Part shown: positions 1-7,892 of the stretch, piece after piece
How the letters are laid out: the number at the start of each line of letters is the position of its first letter
How positions within the stretch are numbered: the first letter of the stretch is position 1
Origin: an uncultured Nitrospirota bacterium
Lineage (GTDB): Bacteria; Nitrospirota; Nitrospiria; Nitrospirales; UBA8639
Assembly (NCBI GenBank): GCA_937139405.1
Contig: CAKZPV010000050.1
Coordinates: forward strand, 62,001 to 126,000
DNA: 64,000 nucleotides
Direction: 5' to 3'
Program-made: the position numbers and the translations under genes
The notes under the pieces: model-generated
What the model was told of the DNA's origin: nothing
Database searches by the model: none
Seen by the model: the letters and a program-made list of their open reading frames with translations, nothing else

Positions 1-2
1 TC

Positions 3-1142
3 AAGGAGCAATTTCCTCAAGTTCATGTCACTGTTGGAGGAAGTATTTTTACGCGATTGGTCGATAATCTGAGGCGTTGTGACCGCTTATTCGAAGTCAC
101 CGACGATTTTATTGTATTTGAAGGTGAAACTGCTCTTTTGGAAATGATTAATCAATTGGAGGGGAGAAAAGATTTCAGTAAGGTTCCTAATCTTATTTGG
201 CGAAATGAAGGGAAAATTACTGTGAATCAACCTTTTTATTCTGAGAATCTCACCGAGCATCCAGCTCCTAATTATAAAGGATTTCCGTTAGACCAATATT
301 TGGCACCTTACACCGTTTTGCCTGTTCAATTCTCACGAGGATGTTATTACAAGGATTGTGCATTTTGTGCTCTGACGTTGGATCACCAAAATTTTCGGCA
401 AAAAGATCCGATGAAAGTGGTAGATGAATTAGAGGCGTTATCGAAGCTACATGACACGCCCTATTTCTTTTTTACGGACGAATGTCTTGCCCTTTCACCT
501 ACAAAGCGACTCTGCAAAGAATTAATCGCACGAGGCTTAGATTTGCAATGGACAGCCGAGTTCCGGTTTGAAAAAAATCTGTCTCGTGAATTATTGAGCT
601 CTCTGCGCGAGGCGGGATGCCAAAAAATTGTGTTTGGGTTAGAGACGTATAATGCCCGGCTAATGGACTTTATGGTCAAGGGTATTACGCAGGAAAATGT
701 GGCGAGGATTTGTTCGGATTGTGTGGATCTAGGAATAGCAGTCCATTGTTATGTCATTGTTGGGTTCCCAACGGAAACGGAAGAAGAGTCACTCGAAACA
801 ATGAATTTCATTGTGGACAACACTAAACTGAATTCTTCCTACGGATTTTCATGTCAGCCTTGTCTCTTTGATTTGGAAAAAGAAGCTCCGATTATGAGTG
901 ATCCTGGATCCTATGGGGTTCAGCGAATTATGCGGCCGGCTTCTGAAGACTTAAGTCTTGGATTCTTTTATGAGGTAAAATCTGGAATGACCCCGGATCA
1001 AGCTGAAAAAGTCTATCAATATGTCTATGAGAAGATTAGCGAAGTCGTCTGTGAACTGCCGTTTAATTATTCCATGGCAGATGGATTGTTATACATAGCT
1101 CGTCATAATAAAGAGCGAGAAGCACAGCTTTCTGGAGTATAG
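3..1142 (+). CDS. B12-binding-type radical SAM protein, 5' end outside window
   Basis: The frame is open to the left edge: codons before the first possible start (TTG at 57) encode a segment ending VTVGGS, typical of the end of a cobalamin-binding domain, so the gene begins outside the window. The radical SAM core follows, with the cluster motif CYYKDCAFC. Its spacing is CX4CX2C instead of the usual CX3CX2C, a variant I associate with some B12-dependent radical SAM groups such as RiPP-maturation enzymes. Downstream blocks FGLET and IVGFPTETEEE fit the SAM-binding part of the barrel. Substrate unknown. The next gene starts 68 bases on, in the same direction. The family is clear; the reaction is not. 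Confidence 0.85.
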   Translation, partial: KEQFPQVHVTVGGSIFTRLVDNLRRCDRLFEVTDDFIVFEGETALLEMINQLEGRKDFSKVPNLIWRNEGKITVNQPFYSENLTEHPAPNYKGFPLDQYLAPYTVLPVQFSRGCYYKDCAFCALTLDHQNFRQKDPMKVVDELEALSKLHDTPYFFFTDECLALSPTKRLCKELIARGLDLQWTAEFRFEKNLSRELLSSLREAGCQKIVFGLETYNARLMDFMVKGITQENVARICSDCVDLGIAVHCYVIVGFPTETEEESLETMNFIVDNTKLNSSYGFSCQPCLFDLEKEAPIMSDPGSYGVQRIMRPASEDLSLGFFYEVKSGMTPDQAEKVYQYVYEKISEVVCELPFNYSMADGLLYIARHNKEREAQLSGV

Positions 1143-1210
1143 ACCATGTATTCTTTCATATGTAGTGACAGTCAAGAACATAGGATGGTTGCTGGTTCAA
1201 AGGTTTCACG

Positions 1211-2326
1211 ATGATTGCCGCGACAGAAAAAATCTCGGAGAAATTAGAAAATCCTGGTCTATTGTTCGAGTGGGGTCTTAAGAGTCTGCTTTTTGCAGCA
1301 TTTTTTGAGTTGGTGTTGTATCGGTTGGTTTCTCGCTTAGGAATGCATCTAGGGAAATTGGCGGAAAAATATGAAGCGGTACGAATTGGATTCCGGACCT
1401 TGTCGTCGTTAGGGTTTGTTCTGCTAAATATGACTGCGATTCTTGTCTTTCTAATTTTGGGTATTTTGATCGTCCAGAAATTACGAACGAAGATTTGGGT
1501 CGGGCAGTGGGACAAGGTAGTTATTCCTTTGGCGGCTCTCTTGGTTGTATGCACAGTAGGCTATCTATTTTACCCTCCGGCCATGTTGGGGTCGGTTGTC
1601 TATAACATTTTGGCCTTGTGCCTGCTGATCTTTCTCTTGGTGGAATATTGGGGGACCCATCGTTTGTTGAGTCAACGATTGATGGTGGGGACTTTTTTCC
1701 TAGGAATTACTGGGTGGCTCTACTATCAAACGATGTCAACTTCGTATGGGTTGTTGAATATTCTTGATGCCCCCCCGTTGGTTCATGAAGTGAATCGGTT
1801 AGGGGAGGCCTTGATGGTACTGTCCAGTATTTTGGTACTTTGGGCGTATGGCAGTACCTCATTTTTGTCGAAAAACAAATCGCAACGTAAGTGGGGGTTG
1901 TCCCTTTTAATCAGTGGAGGAAGCGTCTTTCTCATCCTCTTATTTATGGACTATTTTCTGACCTTGTGGAGTCCTGAAACCGCCCTAGAGGTTAGAAAGG
2001 CTGGCGAAGGGATAGGATGGATCTTCCAAATGGGGATGGGCTACACCTTTTATCTCCCCTTTGCCTTTTACGTAGCAGGGTTCACCTGTTGGGCCTATAC
2101 CGTCATTAAATTGGTTATTATTGGACGGCTGGCGGGTTATGGGTTGGGGCTGATGTTTATGGCGGGATATGCCCTTCAATTGTCCCATTTGACCTTGATG
2201 GTAGTGCTTGGGTTAATGTTATTAAATATTGATAAACGAGGGAGCTTAGGACGTCTTCGAAACAAAAATCATGAAGGAATTCTCTATCAACCAATTCGAC
2301 CCGTTTTCGGGGAACAAACACCGTAG
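1211..2326 (+). CDS. Polytopic membrane protein of unknown function
   Basis: A 371-residue protein that I do not recognise. About eight to ten hydrophobic segments cover nearly the whole length (for example near residues 25-45, 70-95, 105-125, 135-155, 160-175, 195-215, 230-250, 280-305 and 315-340), with a short polar C-terminal tail after NIDKRG. No catalytic motif, CXXCH or transporter signature stands out. The ATG at 1211 has AAAGG seven bases upstream. It lies between a radical SAM gene and a TPR gene on the same strand, 14 bases before the latter, so it is probably co-transcribed. It could be a membrane anchor or cytochrome-associated subunit of the neighbouring redox genes, but nothing in the protein itself shows that. 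Confidence 0.75.
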   Translation: MIAATEKISEKLENPGLLFEWGLKSLLFAAFFELVLYRLVSRLGMHLGKLAEKYEAVRIGFRTLSSLGFVLLNMTAILVFLILGILIVQKLRTKIWVGQWDKVVIPLAALLVVCTVGYLFYPPAMLGSVVYNILALCLLIFLLVEYWGTHRLLSQRLMVGTFFLGITGWLYYQTMSTSYGLLNILDAPPLVHEVNRLGEALMVLSSILVLWAYGSTSFLSKNKSQRKWGLSLLISGGSVFLILLFMDYFLTLWSPETALEVRKAGEGIGWIFQMGMGYTFYLPFAFYVAGFTCWAYTVIKLVIIGRLAGYGLGLMFMAGYALQLSHLTLMVVLGLMLLNIDKRGSLGRLRNKNHEGILYQPIRPVFGEQTP

Positions 2327-2340
2327 TTAGGATATATGCA

Positions 2341-3156
2341 ATGGAAGAACAATCTGCTGGAAGTCAAACGATGGAAGCCCAACCTGGTGAAGCCCCCACT
2401 GAAGAACGAGCTTTGACCGTAGATGAGGAAATTGCTGAGCTTGAGAAACTCCTAGGTGAAGAGCCGGATGATTTTCAAGCGCGCTGTAGGTTAGGTGAAC
2501 TCTATTTCAATAAAGGGCGTATGGATGAAGCCTTGTCCGAGGTCAAAAAATCCATTGAAATGGCCGAAGGCCTTCGAGTGGAAATGGATCGGTCTTTAGC
2601 GATGTATTATTCCAATCTAGGGACAATTTATGGAACCAAGGGCATGTTGGACGATGCGATTGCGCAATTCAAACGGGCCTTGGAGTTAAATGCATATGAT
2701 GTCTTGGCTTTATTCAACGTGGGGCGATTGCACAATGATAGGGCCGAGTATTTAGAAGCCAAAGAATACTTTGAGCGTCTTATTGAAATTTCATCAGAAG
2801 ATCCAATTGCTTGGTACAACCTAGCAGGCGTATATGAAAAGCTCGATGATCCGCAGGTTTCCGATTTCAATACCTTAGATATGGCCATGCAAGCCTATAT
2901 GAAAGTATTAGAGTTTGACCCGAATCATTTAGAGTCGAGTTTTAAGCTCATGGAGATAGCCTTAAACCTGAAGAAACCCGACATGGCCGTCAAAGTGATG
3001 GAAGATGCGGTAGAGAGCAACCCTGATGAACCCTTAGCCTATTACAACCTGATCAATACGTATGAAAAGTGCAAGATGTTCGACCAGGCGGAAGAGACGC
3101 GAAATCGTTTAAAGGAGCGATTTAGTAAGCGTTCTCGGGAAACCGCAAAAAAGTAA
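2341..3156 (+). CDS. TPR-repeat protein
   Basis: A 271-residue protein with an acidic N-terminal tail (residues 1-40) and about five tetratricopeptide repeats from residue 43 to 255. The repeats show the usual pattern of small and aromatic residues, for instance [18 protein letters not shown], then [18 protein letters not shown] and [18 protein letters not shown]. There is no signal peptide, so it is probably cytoplasmic or peripheral. A TAGGAT ribosome-binding site precedes the ATG, and tatA follows after 22 bases. TPR proteins are scaffolds for protein complexes; being beside tatA and redox genes suggests a role in assembly or export, which is inference. Confidence 0.85.
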   Translation: MEEQSAGSQTMEAQPGEAPTEERALTVDEEIAELEKLLGEEPDDFQARCRLGELYFNKGRMDEALSEVKKSIEMAEGLRVEMDRSLAMYYSNLGTIYGTKGMLDDAIAQFKRALELNAYDVLALFNVGRLHNDRAEYLEAKEYFERLIEISSEDPIAWYNLAGVYEKLDDPQVSDFNTLDMAMQAYMKVLEFDPNHLESSFKLMEIALNLKKPDMAVKVMEDAVESNPDEPLAYYNLINTYEKCKMFDQAEETRNRLKERFSKRSRETAKK

Positions 3157-3178
3157 TATCCTAGCAAGGAGACGAACT

Positions 3179-3499
3179 ATGTTTGGAAGTTTAGGCTTTA
3201 CAGAACTCATTCTTATCTTGGTCATCGTCCTCATTATTTTTGGTGCGGGAAAATTGCCGCAATTGGGTGAAGGTGTTGGAAAGGCAATAAAAGGGTTCAA
3301 GAAATCCGTCCAGGAAGCTGAACAGTATGATATTGATCCTCAAGCGCAGGCTGAAGAGGGTGTGACAGAGTCAACTGTTGCCCCTTCACAAATTGCTCAA
3401 CCGGTTCAGGCAGCTTCTGTGGAGGTTCCTTCGCAGCCACAACCTGAAATGGCACAGCCGGTCTCTCCAGAACCTGTCGCTACGCCAGCAAAGGCCTAG
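3179..3499 (+). CDS. tatA: Sec-independent protein translocase subunit TatA/TatE
   Basis: A 106-residue pore-forming component of the twin-arginine translocase, which moves folded and cofactor-loaded proteins across the cytoplasmic membrane. A short N-terminus carries one membrane span (about residues 7-22, [12 protein letters not shown]), followed by the diagnostic hinge [12 protein letters not shown] and the amphipathic helix ending [10 protein letters not shown]. The remaining tail is rich in Pro, Gln, Ala and Val, as in many TatA proteins. AAGGAG lies seven bases before the ATG. No tatB or tatC is adjacent. The gene sits in a group with predicted exported redox proteins, although the cytochromes here have Sec-type signals. 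Confidence 0.93.
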   Translation: MFGSLGFTELILILVIVLIIFGAGKLPQLGEGVGKAIKGFKKSVQEAEQYDIDPQAQAEEGVTESTVAPSQIAQPVQAASVEVPSQPQPEMAQPVSPEPVATPAKA

Positions 3500-3589
3500 G
3501 GTCAGGAACCTTGAGACACCAGAGATTTTTGATGACAGGCGGATGAAAGCTTTGTGTTTTTTTAGCTAAAGAGGAGAGGTTGTATTTAT

Positions 3590-4840
3590 ATGGAAACAGA
3601 GACGCCTGTCGTAGTAGACGCAATTGAAACATTTGCAGGAAATGGCAAGTCTCGCAGTACTGGTGATGGCAAGCGAGCCGTAAAAGCTGGAATTCCTCTC
3701 CCCAACCAAGTCACCATTGATCGAAAAGGACAGTTTGTCTACATAGCCGAATGTGGTTCCGACCGAGTTCGACGGGTTGAGTTGGAAACGGGCCGACTCC
3801 ATAATTTTGCAGGAACTGGTGAAACCTGCTACAGCGGAGATTATGGGCCTTGTGGAGAAGCCGGATTATATCTCCCATTGGATGTGGCATGCGATTCTAA
3901 GAATAATCTGTATGTTTGTGATTCAGGCAGCAACCGTATTAGAAGAATTGATGCAGAAACAGGAATTATTACGACGGTTGTTGGTACAGGACAATGGGGG
4001 TTTAATGGTGATGGACCTGGGTTAGAAGTCAACTTGACCTATCCTGCGGCCATTGTTTTTGACCAGCATGATCGCTTGTTTATCGCGGATACTCAAGCCC
4101 ATCGAATTCGGCAGTATGATCTTGAGACCGGATTGGTCACTACTATTGGGGGATGTTGGACTGAGGAAGATGATGAAAGAATCAGTCCTCTGACAGCGCA
4201 AAACCTCATTGTCTTATCAGGCGATGCGATAGGGATTGATTTTAGTAATGACGAAGGCCTGTTGCGCCCAAAATGTTCTGATGGCTTAGATCTGAGCTTG
4301 TATTTAGATGATGGCAAACCTGCCATGGAATGTAAGTTTTATGATGTGGTGGATATTGATGTGGATGGTCACGGGGATCTCTATGTGACTGATAAAGGAA
4401 CCAATCGTATTCGAAAAATTAATATGAAGACGAGTACGGTCTCGACCATTGCAGGAGTGTGTCGGTTTGGATTTGATGGTGATGGGAAGCCAGCTGTCCA
4501 ATCTATGCTGAATGTTCCAGAAAGTGCTGTCGTAGATCAGGAAGGGAATGTCTATATTTCTGACTCCATGAATCACCGGATACGCAAGGTTGACGCTCAA
4601 ACGGGGATCATCACGACAGTGGTCGGTAATGGAGATAGTGGGTATGACGATAAGAATATGGGTGGTTGTGGTGCGGCTCGCTTTGTGGCCAAAGAAGATG
4701 CCGGGATGTTGAAGCACGGGGATGGACTGGCTGCTACCGAAGCGATCGTGAACACACCAGCTGGATTGACCTTAGACGCTGAAGGTCATTTATATATTTG
4801 TGAGCGTAATGAAAATAAAATTCGACGCGTGAAATTGTGA
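3590..4840 (+). CDS. NHL-repeat beta-propeller protein
   Basis: A 416-residue protein built of about six NHL repeats, each with the pattern 'LYVxDxGxNRIRxIDxxTGxIxTVxGTG' (for example around residues 100-135, 150-180, 255-290, 300-335 and 385-416). It should fold as one beta-propeller. No signal peptide is visible, which is unusual for this type; an export route, if any, is not evident. Several loops hold unusual cysteines (TCYSGDYGPCGEAG near residue 84; GVCRFG; MGGCGAARF), which could form disulfides or bind a cofactor. A strong GAGGAGAGG lies upstream of the ATG. NHL propellers usually bind proteins or ligands; the specific function is unknown. Confidence 0.88.
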   Translation: METETPVVVDAIETFAGNGKSRSTGDGKRAVKAGIPLPNQVTIDRKGQFVYIAECGSDRVRRVELETGRLHNFAGTGETCYSGDYGPCGEAGLYLPLDVACDSKNNLYVCDSGSNRIRRIDAETGIITTVVGTGQWGFNGDGPGLEVNLTYPAAIVFDQHDRLFIADTQAHRIRQYDLETGLVTTIGGCWTEEDDERISPLTAQNLIVLSGDAIGIDFSNDEGLLRPKCSDGLDLSLYLDDGKPAMECKFYDVVDIDVDGHGDLYVTDKGTNRIRKINMKTSTVSTIAGVCRFGFDGDGKPAVQSMLNVPESAVVDQEGNVYISDSMNHRIRKVDAQTGIITTVVGNGDSGYDDKNMGGCGAARFVAKEDAGMLKHGDGLAATEAIVNTPAGLTLDAEGHLYICERNENKIRRVKL

Positions 4841-5137
4841 TCGTCCTTTTCATTTATTAATTACATGACCACATAGTCCAACTCTTTTGGTTCGTGGCAC
4901 CATAAACTGACGCATCTATCCTTTCCGTGAAGTCATTTTTCCTGAATCAACGTCCTGTTCCCTCCGTGCGTGTGGCTCATGATTCTCTAGAGTCGACGTT
5001 CCGTCTCTCTAAAATGTTAAGATGGAATAACTGTCCTTGGATTGCAGGTGCCTAGGCTTAACATATCCTTATTGAGCGTTGATGATTCTTTAGCATTTAG
5101 TAAAAAAACATGTTCAATGATAATTAGGTAAGGTTAA
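4841..5137. other. Intergenic region with an 8-bp inverted repeat
   Basis: About 300 bases with no credible gene between the NHL gene and the haem-protein gene. It holds an inverted repeat (ATGTTAAG at 5014-5021 and CTTAACAT at 5057-5064) and the palindrome GCCTAGGC at 5050-5057, which overlaps the right arm. This may be an operator or the start of a new transcript. No convincing -35/-10 pair and no terminator with a T-run were found. Confidence 0.4.
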
Positions 5138-5995
5138 TTGAGGTTGAGTACTGTACCCAATAAAATTAAGGAAATTTTGAAACAGCCTCTCTGGTTGTGG
5201 GGAACGATGTGCCTGGGCTTGTTGTTTGTTTTGACTTGGTACGAAGTCCCCTTAGTGAGCTCACAAGGGATGGTGGTTCGGGCGCATTTCCAAGAAGGGG
5301 ATGTTCCTAGCCATCCTTCTGATCCTGCTTGGGAATCTGTCTCTCCTCTTCCGCTTCCGTTAAGTGGACAAATTATTACCCGTCCGGTCTGGCCAGAGCC
5401 GAGTGTTCGAGCATTATCTATTCGATCGATTCACAATGGAAAAGAAGTCGCATTTTTAATGGAATGGCAAGATGCCACCGTTAATGAATCCTTAACACCA
5501 GGGGTTTTTAGAGATGGTGCAGCGGTCGCTCTCCCCGTCGGTGATGCTCCGGCTTTCTTTTGCATGGGCCAGTTAGACCATTATGTGAATATTTGGCATT
5601 GGAAGGCGGACTGGCAAAGCGATGTCGATCGCCGAGCCGCGCGAGCTAAAGAATCGAGACGGAAACGAAAGGGGCCTCGTCGCTTTGAAGTCATTCCACG
5701 CCGACCCTCATCTGTCGAGGATCTCATTGGAGGTGGGTTTAGCACCTTAACGAGTAAGGAACGACAGGGACGAATTAAAGGACAGGCGGAATGGAAGCGA
5801 GGGCTCTGGCGAGTGGTCATGAAACGACCCCTCACCGTAGCGGGTGATGATCTTGAGAATGAAGCCATGCTGATCCCTGGTCGATTACAAGCAGTGGCCT
5901 TTGCCGTTTGGAATGGAGAAAACAAAGAACGAAATGGGCAGAAAGCTGTGGCGTCCTGGATGCAATTACAAATAGATCCGGTGGTTGAAAATTAG
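5138..5995 (+). CDS. Periplasmic haem-b protein, EB_dh / DMSO-reductase-family gamma-subunit type
   Basis: A 285-residue protein with an N-terminal hydrophobic segment (about residues 19-36) and a periplasmic beta-rich domain. The C-terminal signature AFAVWNGENKERNGQKAV matches the haem-binding domain of ethylbenzene dehydrogenase gamma subunit and related NxrC, chlorate and selenate reductase gamma subunits. In that family a Met and a Lys ligate haem b; here the candidates are the Met of FFCMGQ (about residue 146) and the Lys of NGQKAV (about residue 270). A highly basic insert (KESRRKRKGPRRF, about residues 170-182) is unusual. The TTG start is supported by a nearby AAGG and by the N-terminal anchor. 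No catalytic molybdenum subunit is in the window, so its partner is unknown. Confidence 0.82.
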   Translation: MRLSTVPNKIKEILKQPLWLWGTMCLGLLFVLTWYEVPLVSSQGMVVRAHFQEGDVPSHPSDPAWESVSPLPLPLSGQIITRPVWPEPSVRALSIRSIHNGKEVAFLMEWQDATVNESLTPGVFRDGAAVALPVGDAPAFFCMGQLDHYVNIWHWKADWQSDVDRRAARAKESRRKRKGPRRFEVIPRRPSSVEDLIGGGFSTLTSKERQGRIKGQAEWKRGLWRVVMKRPLTVAGDDLENEAMLIPGRLQAVAFAVWNGENKERNGQKAVASWMQLQIDPVVEN

Positions 5996-6045
5996 GGTAA
6001 GTCTGAAGGATAAGGGTTGCGTTTTTTTCAGAATCAAGCCATCAA

Positions 6046-6498
6046 ATGAGACCAATAGACTTTACAGAGAAGGCACTTGTTCTGGTGTTCTTCGGTTTCT
6101 TAGCGCTGGGGTTAGGGGGCACATCTACGTCCGTACTAGCGCAATCTCAAAGTGGGCAAATGACGGAAGAGAAAGCACTCGCACTTGCTGAGCAGTTTGG
6201 CGTCGATGTTGGAGAAGTTGATGAAGAAATTAAAGAGCTTCTTGGACTGACGAAAGCCGAAGGCGTAGTCGTCTTCGAGGTCATCGGAGGGTCCCCTGCA
6301 GAATTATCTGGCATTAAAGTCAAAGCGGTCATTAAGGAAGTCGATACCTTTGAAATTCGGACCTTGTTGGATTTGGGGAATGCGTTGGAAAAGACCATAG
6401 CAATGCCAAATTTTACAGTAGCCACATATGAACCAATGAATGGCGTCGGGGTCACCGGCGGGCTGAATTTCCATTTTGTGCGCGTCTTACAAGATTAG
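6046..6498 (+). CDS. Small exported PDZ-like protein
   Basis: A 150-residue protein with a Sec-type signal (hydrophobic residues about 9-26, cleavage likely near VLAQS) and then a charged helical stretch (TEEKALALAEQFGVDVGEVDEE). Residues 65-150 resemble a PDZ domain: GVVVFEVIGGSPAELSGIK matches the 'V..V..gSPA..aGlk' strand-turn-helix, followed by a strand-helix-strand (IRTLLDLGNALEKT, FTVATYEP). There is no protease domain, so it is probably a periplasmic adaptor. It lies between the haem-b gene (50 bases upstream) and the cytochrome genes (7 bases downstream), which suggests a role in assembling or docking those proteins. No clear ribosome-binding site. Confidence 0.75.
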   Translation: MRPIDFTEKALVLVFFGFLALGLGGTSTSVLAQSQSGQMTEEKALALAEQFGVDVGEVDEEIKELLGLTKAEGVVVFEVIGGSPAELSGIKVKAVIKEVDTFEIRTLLDLGNALEKTIAMPNFTVATYEPMNGVGVTGGLNFHFVRVLQD

Positions 6499-6505
6499 TA
6501 ATCAC

Positions 6506-7834
6506 ATGATGATGAATCAATTGCATGATCGGAAAGTATGGGGCTGGAGTATCCCACTTGTTCTCATTAGCAGTTTTTTCGTGGTAGTCGGTCTTGCTGG
6601 AATTGTCTTCGCTCAAGAAGATACTGTCTCTTTGGACGAAGACCTAACATGGATGGAAGAGATTGAAAAGACGTTTATCCCATCTGAACAATGCAAGCAA
6701 TGTCATGATCGCCATTATGAAGAATGGAAAGGTATGCGCGAGCAAACCATGGATCTCAAGACTTTTGGTCGTGTGGATGGTGCGCTACTACATGGAACGG
6801 CATTAACTTCTCCGGTTTTTCAAGCTGTTCTTGGCCTCTGGCTTGAAACGAAGCCTGACGCTGCTGAACGGAATCGTTGTCTTTCCTGTCATGTTCCTTC
6901 GGTGACCGTGTTTCCTCAACATACCGATCGAATAATTGAGCAGGTGATGAAGGGTGGAAAACATGTCAAAGTTGAAGGCATTAGCTGTAGTGCCTGTCAT
7001 TTAATTTCCGGGACCCAGGAAAATCCTAATGGACACCCAACGTTCAAAATTTCTGCTGGCGCGACGATCTTTGGGCCTTACGCCGAACCGGAAGAGAATC
7101 TTGTTCATCCCTCTAAGCAATCTAGTATTTATAAAGGGGCGCACTATTGTGCGTCCTGTCACTTCGGGAAAGTCAAAGATGTTATGCGGGAAGATATTCC
7201 TGGACAAATTCTGAAGGGGACGATTTGTCAGGACTGTCATATGGAACAATCGACGGGCAGTTCCACATCGCAACGTGGAGCCTTAACCCGGCCGATTGGT
7301 CGCCATTGGTTTCAAGGCATTGTCATTCCGGGAATTATGCTGAGTAACCGCAATCTCCAGGCTGAGTGGTTTTCTCGTGTGGATATTAAAGCCAAGGCAG
7401 GGCAGGGAGTGATTGCAGGCGAAGTGTTAGTAAAAAATGGCGCGCTGCCTCATACATTTCCTGGTGGAGACCCGGTGCTGAAACAATTTTTTGTCACCGT
7501 GACCCTCAAATCTGCCAATGGCCAAATTGTTGATCAATACGAAGAACGATTTGGCAAGACCTTTGAGGAGTTATTACGTGGACCAATCCCGCGACCATTG
7601 GTCAATGGGGGAACAACACGTCATATTCCCTTTTCGCTGAAGACCTCGCAAGATGCTAAAGGGTTGGTGTTGGAGGCAGCTCTGAGTTATGCCTTAATTC
7701 CAGAACCCACTTCAGAGTTGAAAGATGCCTATCTTGCAACCTTGCCAACCGATAAAGATCGTGAAAAAGCAGAAGCGATTATCAAAGACTATGCGACTCC
7801 TCGATTGCTCACGTTCCGTACCATGAATTTCTAA
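6506..7834 (+). CDS. Pentahaem cytochrome c, cytochrome c554/c-prime type
   Basis: From the first of three consecutive ATG codons this gives 442 residues. An earlier TTG at 6476 would overlap the PDZ gene and lengthen the signal peptide, so 6506 is preferred. A Sec signal (hydrophobic about 13-33, ending FAQ) is followed by five haem-attachment motifs: CKQCH, CLSCH, CSACH, CASCH and CQDCH. A conserved non-CXXCH histidine (GRHWFQG) may be a distal ligand. After about residue 275 there is a beta-rich C-terminal domain with LPHTFPGGD. It should be a periplasmic electron carrier or multihaem enzyme. The next gene is a paralogue with the same order of motifs. No strong ribosome-binding site; translational coupling to the upstream gene is plausible. 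Confidence 0.9.
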   Translation: MMMNQLHDRKVWGWSIPLVLISSFFVVVGLAGIVFAQEDTVSLDEDLTWMEEIEKTFIPSEQCKQCHDRHYEEWKGMREQTMDLKTFGRVDGALLHGTALTSPVFQAVLGLWLETKPDAAERNRCLSCHVPSVTVFPQHTDRIIEQVMKGGKHVKVEGISCSACHLISGTQENPNGHPTFKISAGATIFGPYAEPEENLVHPSKQSSIYKGAHYCASCHFGKVKDVMREDIPGQILKGTICQDCHMEQSTGSSTSQRGALTRPIGRHWFQGIVIPGIMLSNRNLQAEWFSRVDIKAKAGQGVIAGEVLVKNGALPHTFPGGDPVLKQFFVTVTLKSANGQIVDQYEERFGKTFEELLRGPIPRPLVNGGTTRHIPFSLKTSQDAKGLVLEAALSYALIPEPTSELKDAYLATLPTDKDREKAEAIIKDYATPRLLTFRTMNF

Positions 7835-7837
7835 GTT

Positions 7838-7862
7838 TTTGAGAAATGTTCATTTTCTCAAA
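7838..7862. promoter_or_regulatory. Inter-gene hairpin between the two cytochrome genes
   Basis: A perfect 9-bp inverted repeat, TTTGAGAAA and TTTCTCAAA, with a 7-base loop, begins three bases after the stop of the first cytochrome gene. No T-run follows, so it is not a standard intrinsic terminator. It could be an mRNA-stabilising or processing hairpin that sets the relative levels of the two cytochromes. Confidence 0.45.
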
Positions 7863-7892
7863 CGACTCGACTACTGTTAAAGGAAAAGGCTT

